Below, piece by piece: positions 16,601 through 28,600 of a DNA stretch of 42,149 bases. A program made the translations under genes and the position numbers. Numbering within the stretch: the stretch's first letter is position 1; each line of letters begins with the position of its first letter. Below the pieces are notes generated by a model, which was not told where the DNA came from, did not search any database, and saw nothing but the letters and a program-made list of their open reading frames with translations. Source of the stretch: a virus; IMG/VR virus record IMGVR_UViG_3300037572_000408, positions 1-42,149 of that record. One strand, written 5' to 3'.

Positions 16601-19600
16601 CATTGCGTGGGTCTGTCAGAATCCACAGCCAACAGGAACGTGAGCGTGAGAGGTAAAGGCAGCCCGGACTCTCACATAGTCAAGGAGATAGAACCCAATG
16701 CGCCTGTCGTCACGGTTACTCTCGGTGGTCCCGGACAAGGGGCTATGGACACCAAACCGACGTTTGACCCCAGTCCGTTAGCACGCTTGCCCTTCTCCAC
16801 GAGGAGGAACTGTGCTACACTTGGTTACCGAATCACAACTACGACTAATGGTGGTAAAATCTACGTCAAACCACTCAACAACGAAGCAGACGACCTTGCG
16901 TCTTGGGGGACTTACGGATTCCCGATGAAGGGCAGAGTCTACTTGGAGGACGGTTCTAATGCTCTTTACGATTCCAAGGACGGAGACGAGTTCGTATTCA
17001 CTGCTGCTAGCGCTTTTGGCGATGGTAAGTTCTTGTTAGCGAACGGAACCGAGTTCCAAAATTTCTTTCAATGGTTGGAGGCAACAGAGACAGCATTAGG
17101 CGCAGTCTCTAATGGTAGCGACATGTATATCTCAACGTCGTTCTTCAATGACGAGTTCTTCGATGAGTCATCGCTTGCTGAGGATGGGACCACTGTCAAT
17201 GACAGGATGTTCCAGACTATGAACGATGTCTCTCATGATTACCAGTTGGGAACACAATACGCGAGTACGAGAGCGATAGTGGAGATTCCATTCTTTGCTA
17301 ACCAATTCTTCGATGAGCCTGAGAAGGGTATTCTACCCGGACCAGACAACTCCTTCAAGATTCATGTTGATGCTACTCAGACTGCACACACATACAACCC
17401 CAGCCCTGTAGGTAGGAGACACAAGGGAGTAGAGCCTGCAGATAGAGAGGCGAGGTCTTCCTTCACGATGAACAAGGCGGAGAAGAAGTTCACGCCCATA
17501 ACCCGTATTGACAAGTTCGAGTTAGTTGCCTCATTCTATCACCTTCACCCAGACAATAGCGAGTTGTTCCACAGTGTAAGTCTGAGCGATGCATCATACC
17601 AGAACGTCGGCAGTAACGTGAGAAACTACCGTAAGGTGTTCCTCGCTAATGGGGAATGGGCATATTACGAAGACATACCATTGGTGGGCACACGGTATCT
17701 CAAAATACCCAATGATAGCAATTGGGGTTTCTCAAGCGGTTTTGTAGAAAGCGCTGTAGTGGGAGCAGCCGTTTCACCGGGTGGCCCTTCTCTATCAGAG
17801 GGACTCATACCCATAGGCTCTGACAGCATAACCCCGTCCTCTGATTTCGAGAACAGAGGTGAATACTACCATGACAGTGCAAGCGCGAAGACACAGGGAG
17901 GCAATGTGGATTACGGTATCAGACAGTATGTCAGCGCGGTGGAGTTCAAGGCTGGACCGGAAAGCAATCCTCACGCGCCTAAAGTGATGAGTGGTAGAGC
18001 CACAGGCGTAGTGACTAACGTAGAGTGGTCAGTATTGGATGGCGCTAGTTCTAAGTTCATTCATGAATTAATTGTAACTATGAGTGATGAGGATATGGCT
18101 CTGTTCCCAGATTTAGATTATGATGATATGAATACATATACCTTCAGTTCTGGAGAGTATCTCTATCAAGCAGATGCAAGTGCTTCTCTGTCTCCGAGCA
18201 GCATGCATTACTATGGAAGAATCAGCAAGAACACCTCTAATGAGGTTGTATCTGCCAACACTCTAATGTTCGTGTTTTATGATACTGGTAACAGTAAGCC
18301 TTCTTGGGTTACCAATCTGCCCGGTAATGAGATAACGCTCACTAAGAAGACGAGGAGCATATTCGGAAACGTAAGTGGTGCTCCTCCAAGCAATACAACC
18401 AAGGCTGCTAACAATGAGATTATCGCCAAGACTTTCAAACCAGCAGGAGATGATGCTTGGACTATCTCAGCATCAACTCTCGTCTCAACCTGCACTATTA
18501 CCAATGGGAATGGTAGATTGGCCGGTTCGAACACAATATCGGGTCTGAACCTCAGAGAGGGGGATTCGATATACTCAGAAGAAACTGCGAGTAAGATTCT
18601 ACATATCGGAACAGTGTCTCATATAGAGGACTATGATGACGGAACTTACACAGTGACTCTGACTGGGAGTTGCCAAAACGATACCAGTAGCAAGCCTCTT
18701 CGTATTGAAATGCCGCAGGTAGATGATGATGAGGCAATCCTGAACAAAACTTGGAATTATCCATATGCTCCGGGTGGACTGCGTAGTGGCGATACGATAT
18801 GGGCCAACATGAGTATGAACAACCCACATTCCATAGAGGGACTCTTCTCTAAGAGCAGAGGGGTTCTCAATGAGGCATTAGTGTGGACGGGGTTCAACGG
18901 TGGTAAGGGAGCATTAGCCACAAGACCGAGAGAGAGCATACCGCTTGAAAACTTCCTAATTGGAGACACCTGTCTTGAAACTGCACAGAATTACGCCCAG
19001 CATGTGAACAAGACTGTAGAGGAGAATTACAAGGTTCTCGGTCTGACAGCGAGTCAAGCGCCCAAGGTCGCTTATGTGGACCCCTATCTCTCAGAGGATG
19101 GACATGCTCGTGTTCTTCTCTATGATGTCGCCCATGACAGGGAGTTCGTGGCATTCCAAGACCTGCATATGCAGGTTCAGACTAGCGCTGATGCTGTCAA
19201 GATTGGATGGCCTAAGAAGATGGTGATTGGTACAAGCAATGTAATCTCAGATACGATGGAATACGCCGCTACACTAAATGGCGGAGGACCTTCTTGGCTT
19301 ACTACTCAGATAGACGTTGCTAACGGCTTCCCAAGCGAGAACCCATACATACGCAGTGTTCAGCAATCCAAGTTCATCGAGAGTGCCTATGCTCATGATA
19401 TAGCGAACAGCCTATCCACTCGATTACTTACTTCACTCAATAGCGGGACTCTGCCGAACAGCATGTTCAACTATGCAAGTGGCTCTTTGTCTCCGGGCAT
19501 ATATGGAAAGGCTCATGGGCATCACGTCCATGATGGGTATTCGATATACGGTGCTTACCAGACCTTCTCAGAAGGAGACAGCGTCTTACTCAGAACCAAC

Positions 19601-22600
19601 GACAATACAGTCAATCCACTCATAGCGAATCCAGACCACAGTTTCTCAAGAACGAAACGCTCTGTATCAGATAGTTTTACTACCTCTCTAGTCAAGTTGA
19701 GGACAGATACTAGCATTTCTCATACTCTCAGAGACCCATCCACGTTCTTCGATACCCCAGACGGAACTCGCGTCATACCTGCTTTCCTTTGCCTTAAAGG
19801 AAAAAGAGCAAATGCACTCGACCTTACATCACATTCGGAATCTCGTTTGCAGCACCTCAAACAGTGGACGGACATGGACTTCGTGAGGAGATTAACGGTA
19901 GACTGTGGCTCTGTGGCTCAGAAGGACGGAGTGGTATCTGTAAAGTCTGCTGCATTGGAGATTGTTCGTCAAATCAACCAAGCAGGAGCGCCTAAGGGAC
20001 AGATAGTAGTGGACAAGGACACTACAGGCAGTGCTCATGACCCGACTGCTTGGTGGGACAGTGACAAGGCGTTCTCCACTCGTGACCGAGGGACTCACAT
20101 GGGCTATGTCAGAGCACACATAGGCAGAGAGGTGCAAGACAAGAACGGAAATATCGGATTCACTGTGGTGATACATAGCACTGTGCCGGGAGCGAGTGGT
20201 AGGAACTTCTGCGTTTGGCTGGATAACAGCAAGGGACAATCAGTCTATCAGCCTGAGTTCCTCATTGGACATGGAGGACGTTGGAGGAACTTCTGGGCAT
20301 TGCCTGAGGAGAAGGAGGGAGAGAACATGCATCCCGCTCCCATGCCTCTCAACAAGCATGGTAGACCTTTCGCTCCTGTCACCACACTCACACAATACGT
20401 CACCCCAGAGGACTCTGGTGAAGATGTAGTGAGCAATACCGACTTCGTGACCTTCGATGATAATGTAACAGATGCAGATGCCTCTGTGTTGAGGGGAACA
20501 TCTCACCATTTGGGTAGTGGTAAACAGTTCAATACAGTCAATACCGAGTCTTTCGAGACTGAGGGCTCATCATCAGTATTGGTAGAGGGTCTGAGAGTAG
20601 GTAAGCGAGCGATAGGGAGAGTGAACTTCGGTGGACTTGTAGCATCTGGCATTCCCGGTTGGGCTCCAGACGCAGGTGTGTGGGGATTCGGCAAGAAGGG
20701 CTCTCAAAAGTTCAGAGGCAGATACGGCAGTCTCACTGATGTCTCTTATACCAGTCATACCAATTCCTCTGACTTGAAGTCGGATGTAGTGGGAAACTCC
20801 TCTTTGTATGGACTGCAGTTCGAGGACCACAGAGGAGGAAAACACGGTCTGAGATTTATCTACAGGACTATGGGTGAGGGCTTCGCAAACGAGAACACCA
20901 CCCTGCCAGACACAATATCCAACGAAGTGTGTGTTTTCATTGACGACAGAGACGTGGGTCTTGGTGGATTCACTATGGGCAAACACATGTATGGTAGTGG
21001 AGACGCTTCTGGTAGATTGGACATTTCTGGAGGGTCTGGCTCTGCTGTTTCTATTACAGACCAAGCCTATTGTGGCAACAGGTGGAGAGGGGTTAGTGCG
21101 CCTAGCATAGCGGTGAATTGCACTATAAGCAAGAGCGCTAATGCTACAAGTCTTACTGTGAGTTTAGAGAGACCGTTTCAAAACGGAGACACTTGTGCAC
21201 ATCATGACATACTCGGTTATCTCGGCTTTCCTCTGAAGAATGGAGTCATCCAAATCACGGATTCTCAAGATGGAAAGGGGGGCATGACCTTCTCCTATAC
21301 TCATAGAACACAGAACAACAAAAGTGGACCACATACTTTCTTCGGGATAAAGAGTTCACAGAATGGAGACACATTTGTTAATTCATATTTGATTTCACCA
21401 TTATTGAACTGGACCACTATAGTCACTGACGAGTTGCTTGCAGTAATCTCAACCGCAGCAATCAACGCTGATGATTCAGATATCAACAATCCAAAGGGTT
21501 TAGCATTCGATTGCAGAGAGATGTATGCGACAGATGGTAGGACGTTTGGAGAATGGGGAGTTGCTGCAGACGCAATTATAATCAGAAGTTATGACACAAC
21601 GAAACCAGTCAAACCCCTTTCTGACTTCTTCTATGCCTCGTTTCATCGGGACATGGGAATACAAGCAGCACACATAGAGTTAGGAGAGGTTGAGAAGACT
21701 GATAATACTGGTTCTGGTTGGGCTTTCGGGACATCTAGAGCCCTTTCAAATACCGATATCAAAAATCAGAAGAGAATGGCTTGTGGTTACATACCCGACA
21801 CAGTCTTACAAATCATAACAAGAGGCAGAGGACCGAACACCAATACAGCAACACCACTACTCGTGGACTCCTTCAACAACCCGGTGGACACCAATGAATG
21901 GAGAAGGAACCTCAAAGGAGAGAGTTTCACCAGACACAGTGGTGACCACATCCTACCGATGATAAACAACCCGATTGTTGTTTACGACAACTCTGCTGGA
22001 AATAGTGATAATTGGGATGGAACGACCAAACAGTTCCCTTTGGCTCATGAGATGTGGAACTTCCTGATACCGGCAGGGGAGGAGGGAAACACAGACAGAG
22101 TTCCATCCTTCGGTGAGAAGAAGACAATCTACATGGCTGATAAGCAATTCATCGTAGTCGAGGGTTTGAATCCCGGCACTGCTTCTTTTGTGACTAACAA
22201 GACTACATTGGTATGGTATGAGGAAGGCAGGTCCGAGGATTGGCCTACTGCTGATATAGACGACACACTTGCATTCTCACATTTCGGAGACATCAAGAGA
22301 ACAATGGAGTTCGACGGGCTTCGTTCTCTCGGTAGTGTTTTCTCAGAACCCATAGTTCATTTCAAAGGAGGGAAGGGCAGTGTGGACCACAGCGTTCCAC
22401 TATTCTTCGGTGGTGGATTCAGCGGTGTGACCCTCGATATAAACGACGGGACTATGAATGACTACTCCACATTCTATACCCATCCTTATGCGAACGGACC
22501 CACAGGGACCTCAGGAATACAGAATGCCAACGAGATATCCACCAGTTTCGCTTTGTTGGACTGCAATGCGATGTTCGCTTTCTTCCCCGGCGCTGCATTC

Positions 22601-25600
22601 TGCAATCAGCATCGTGGCAGCATACTACCGCCGTTCTTCAACAAAGATAGCATCCTATCCCCGGACCTCTCAAAGACAGGGACTACGATAAACACCGGGC
22701 ATCCCAACAGCGGTAATACCTCCCCATACAATCACTCCACGACATCGCTCAGAGTGAGAGTTCAGAAACCAAGCCCACTCATACTGAGATTCGCTCATCC
22801 CACAGCGCGTTACGAGGACCACAAGAACAGCAGTGGCACGAGCAATGTGGAGAACAAGACCACATACATCGTCTTCGGTCCCGGACAGGCATTCCCGTTC
22901 ACCCAAGAGATAGCAGATAGCGCTAACATGAGTGGTGCTAACACAGAGCAGCCTCATCCCGGAGCAGTGGTGACGATAGGTAACACTTGGTCCAAAGTCC
23001 CAGTGTCTGGGACGGTTAAACTACCGAATCACATACAGAACTACGATGGCTTCTACATGCCTGAGTCCTCGACATATCAATTGGCGAGAGGCAGATTCCA
23101 CTGGCGTTCCACTATCAACTGGGAGCCACCACAAGGAAAGCCCAATGTGGCTATACTCAAACAAGGACCAGAGTCAGGAAGGATGTATGGGACTCATTTC
23201 AACGCAGACACAGCCACATCCGGAATAAACGACGAACTAGACAGGGCCCATCCAATGAGGCACTGCTCAGTGATAGGGCATGGTGTGGCAATGGCTGCTG
23301 ATATGGTCTTCCACATGGATGGAGGCTACCATCCCGGAGGACACTGGATGGACAACCAAATCACATTCAACCCGCCTCATCCCAAGAGCAATACAATCCT
23401 GCAAAAATGGGGAGCAGCAACACAGTTGCACTCAAGCGCATACAGAGTCGCTGGTCCAATAACCACGAAGGTATTGGGTTATGCAGCAGCCGAAGGAGAT
23501 TTGGTAGGCGCTGATGTGGATATGGAATACATCATCGTTGATGCGACTAGATGCCAGAATGGAGAGGAACTCGCCACAGTGATGGGTATGGCAATCAACA
23601 CCTATCCCGGAGCAGGGGCGCTCAAAGCGATGGGAGGGACACACATGCCGTCTATGGGTAATTCCATGCGACAGGACCGATATGGTTGGGTAGAAGTCGA
23701 ATGCACCAATATCACCAATTCAAATACAACGCCAAGCAACAATCACATCACTGTGGAAATGAGCGGCTATACTGCTAACAATACAGTCAATAGAGACCGT
23801 TTGGAACAGATACCGGCATGCGGCTGGCTGAGGACTGCTGCTGGCGGCTTTGCTCCTTACTATGCGAGAGAGGTGAATAACGACTCTACTCTCAAAGTGA
23901 GGTTCTACATTGCTCCTAACAGGATAAGCGGGCAGATGAAGTTTGAAGACAGAACCACTTGGTATGATACTGATGGAACTATCAGTGACTTCCCAGCCAT
24001 AAGCGCTAGTGATGTGTTACATGTCTGGTCGAAAGCAGGAGTTCATCGTTACAACAACGAAGTAGCGGCAACACGCGACCATATGTGCCAGACTCACTTC
24101 TCTGGAATCGTTGATGCCATAGACCGCACCAGACCGATAGGAGCAGCAGGATGGGCCGGAGAGCGCTATTCCTACTTGAACAGCCTCAAAGTGGGCACAG
24201 AAGGGTATGCTGGGGGTCTAGGCGCTTGGCATCCGATGTTAGGATTCTCTCCTTATGGCAGTGCCAGTTCTGCTATGACTGCATTTGGTAATCTACCAGT
24301 GGTGGCTCCTATGCCCAGAAGTCCTGAGAGTCTACCACCAATAGATGGTATAGGAACCAATCTTATGACTTACATGAATAATCCGTATGACTCTTCGGTT
24401 GGGTTTAATATCACTAATGATGGACAAGCAACATACGCAAGAAAGACATCTGATAATGATGGGCCAGACACACTCCACTCAAAACCCCCGATTTACGTTG
24501 ATACCACACTACCGGATTTCATGACTCATCCACAAGGGGTGTTGGGTCGAGCATTCCTCGTCGTGAGTTACGAGTGCGAGAGCGCTCTCATAGCAAAATA
24601 TGACAGAGATGGCATAACTGCTCTAGGAGACTGGTTACAAGTCAAAGGGGCGGCTGCTAACAGTGTTTCAAATCCCATACATTATGCTGGCACGACACGT
24701 TGGGACGAGAGGTTCCACGGTCAAGACCGTTTCATCGCACCTGCGAATGCTGGGCCTAATGTAGAAGCGCTGGTGCATAAGACTCCTACTGTTCCCTCAA
24801 TCACGTTTTCCGCTACGCATGGAGCAGATGCTGCGCCATTCAATGCCGAATACTTCCTGCATGGGGCTGCCGCCACCAACACCACAGTGGAAAACGCCAT
24901 ACCCGGATTGCACAAAACAGGAGATATGCTCTTCGATATTGACCACTCCATAGGCTCTTTCTTCTTGGAAGACTCAGGAGTGACGCGCAATGTTGCAGAT
25001 GATTTCTATGAAGATGTGGATTATACGACAGAATATGATAACGGTTCTACTTTGAGAGTCAATGATTTTTGGGCAGGAGATGTGAATGCATACGCCCTCT
25101 ATGATAGAGCGCCTGCGAAAAACTTCACGGTAGAACAAATAGTATGGAAGAGAATGGATGGCGGAAATCTCAGTCTTCCTGCAATTAACGCACGAGGGCT
25201 TGGCGCTGTCCCTTGGATGACGAGGGTGAAAAACGGCGTAGCGTATACTACTGGAGAGAAGATTTTCGGGAATGTGAGATTTTCTTTCGAGACTACAAAC
25301 AGTGCTATGCTACCAATTCTACAAGCACAGGAAATAGCCCATCCTCAGTTAGCGAGCAAAAATCCCCTGTTGATAGGAAACGTGTTGAATATTCCGAACG
25401 AGGAAATGCAGTTCGAGGAAATCACCGTCAAGGATGATTCCGGGCAAGAGCACATAATCGAGGGCGGTAGCCCACTGGGGACCATCATTCGAGGTTTCAG
25501 CAAAGTAACTGACAGAGAGGCCAAAGGAATGTCCCCGTCTCTTGCAAACAGTGGTATAGCCCCCAATCTGAAAATACAACTACCAGACCCGAACAGCATA

Positions 25601-28600
25601 CCCGGAAACATCATCGTGAGGTCAGGATTCGATAGACTGCAAGGTTATCAGAACGAAACTATGGGTTCAGGAGGAATGATGCATGCTGATTTGAATGAGG
25701 ATTATCTGGGTAATTTGTTCGACAACAGCGTCTCTGGTCCGAGAAAGGGACCGACATACGAAGACCACAACTGGGAACACATAGACCCATTGACCAAGGA
25801 CAGCACTACTGCTGGTTGGAAAGAGACCACAGACAACGCTCCATTGAGAACCAGTTACGAACAGCATGACAGGACTCTCTACTTCCACGTTACGAAAATG
25901 GGGCACAGTCACACTCACCGTTATCCGACAGTTTTTTCACACGAAAATGGTGTAGAGACAAGAATTTTAACTGCGAGTATTTTCAGTGGGACAACTTTGA
26001 CAGTCAATGCTGCAGTTTTAATGCCGACCACTAATACGGATATTTTTGCTGCTGATTTCGGTAGCAAGGAAATGGCTCATACAACGACTGGTAGGCGTTT
26101 TATCAGAATCTACAATTCATCTACTGAAGAAAGTGTAGTGGCTTCGTATACCGGAATAAGTGGACAAACATTCACTGGTGTTGTGGGTGACGTTGATTTT
26201 ACAGACTTCATGGCTGCTCAAACTATTACGAATCTGAAAGTGGTTCCTTCCTATTACATCCCCGCAGGAAGCAATCGCTTCTTCGCAGCACGTCGTTTAC
26301 GAGACCACGCTGAAGTGAGTGGAAATTCCCCAGACATGGCAAAAACCCAGTATTCGACAGGGACCTACGGGACCATCAATACAGAGACTCTCGCTTACAA
26401 CATCTACAACAAAGCGGTGATTACACCAATGCCTCTACCGAGAATGGGGCATCATTTCGTCACACCGACCATGCCCATGCTTCCGGGTCATTGGGCTCAC
26501 CCTGTATACCAAGGACTGTATCGTAGTCATCTTGCAGAAAATGCATCACTGCGAGGCTCTGTAGATAGGAATCTACTCAAAGAAAATACGACAGCGACCA
26601 CAGAAAAAAGTGATATAGCGTCAGGAGTATCTAATTATTTTCATCTACAAGATGCAGAAATTGCATTCGGTTCGTTGAATGCTGCGCCTAGTGGTCCAAG
26701 CGATATTCATGGTGGAGCATTCACTTTGATGTTCGAAAGTAAACTGAAAAACGATGGTTACGGGGTTTTAGCATCTACTGGTGTTGCTGGAAAAATCAAC
26801 CAACAAGGAGGCCATACCGTAGTTTTGGAAGCCTCTGGAAATTATACATTGGACGATTTTTTCCCAGACCCAGCAAGAGTAGGAGCGTATCAAATCGTCA
26901 TACAGCCGAATACTTTTTCCAACCAATTAATCGGATATCACGTTGATGGTGGCAGTTATACTCTAACAGGACAACAGGTGAATACAGTCATAGGACGCAA
27001 ACCAGCGACTTCTGGAATAAGCGGCACAGGCGCAGTTGCCCTTTTATTGGCTCAAACAACTCAAGCAGATGTAAGAGGTTGTGAGATTTTCATCAATGAG
27101 GTTATGCTGGATATCAATCCTGACCACGGTGAACAGTTCACCAACATACCTCCTTTGTTACTCTACAACCCGTTTGGGGTAGAAGGCACTGAATCACCTG
27201 CTTTCACCAGAAGAACACTTCCTTATCATCCAAAACTGTTCAGTAATTCCACACCGGGCTACACTCTCAATATTCCTTGGTGGAGCATAGTTCACAAAAT
27301 AGCCCCAGATGATGGTTCATCTAATAATTTCAAGCATTTAACACACCATCGTCTGGATAACTACTACATGATGAAGAGAAGTACCTTCGGAAGTATAGGA
27401 GTGCAATTAACAATTGCTGGATATCCTTCGAAATACCCTGCGATATACTCACATGTATTGCAGAATACCTCGATAAACCCTAAGTGTATAGTCAAAACTA
27501 TACATGCAGAAAGTAGTGGGACTAGAGAAATCACAGTAGATGATGCAAGTGCATTTCCAGAAACCCCACAATATGGTCAATTGTTAGAATTTACCGACGC
27601 AGATGGTAACATACAGACTCTACCATACACCAGAAGGTATGGATTGCAAATAGGAACTATCAATGAACCTAAGAAGTTTACATCAACTACAGTCTCTGGC
27701 TCTTTCTGGACTAAACTAACAGCATTACTCGCCGCTTCGGTCGAAACAACGCTCAGACTGACACATCCATACAACAACCTATCAGCAGGGAAAGTGATGA
27801 CTGATACGAATAATAGCATTTTCACCATGATTCTTCCACAAGTGGAGAAGGGGACTAGAGATACAACTGCATTACATATTCCAGATGCATACTTATGTCT
27901 CTGGCATTACAATCTAGGTAGGCCACATACTTTCTATTCCGACAGTTCTCGTACTTGGGGTAATCTAACATCTGATAGAGCAGTAGATAAGAAACCGTAT
28001 AATTGCATGCCTGAACATTTTGAGACCATACATTATCAGGATTCAGTATATGCAATGAGTTTAGGTCCATTTGATTTCCGAATGAAGAGTCCTAATCCAG
28101 AAGATAAAGATGGTGTTGCATCCACTGGTGCTGAAATTCATGCATTTTCTGGGTACGAAGCACAGGGTGGAACTAATTTCGATAGTCAGAAAATAATGTT
28201 CAGCAAGTTCTGGCCATGTGGTAGTCGTGGTGGGCCTCTCACAAGTAGGCTTGACCTATACACACAAGCAAGCATATCATGGAATATACCCAGAAAGTAT
28301 GCTTCCAACGATTTCTACTTCTGGAATGATGAAGACGGGTTGGATGAAAACTATGCTCAGGGCTCTTCTGGAATCACTTTCACGGCTATGGGCTCAGGTT
28401 ATAGTGGTGATAACAGAAAATATCCGTATGGGTGGCGTATCGCTGTGCGTCAAGCCTGTAACAAACCGACTTGGGGTATTCTCACAGGTAGAGGAAAACT
28501 GGAGGACGATGCTTCTTCTGATAATAATTTCACTGTTGATTACGCATCTGGCCCACTCGTTCAACATGAGGCCATGACATGGGCTTATGCTGGTGGAGAT

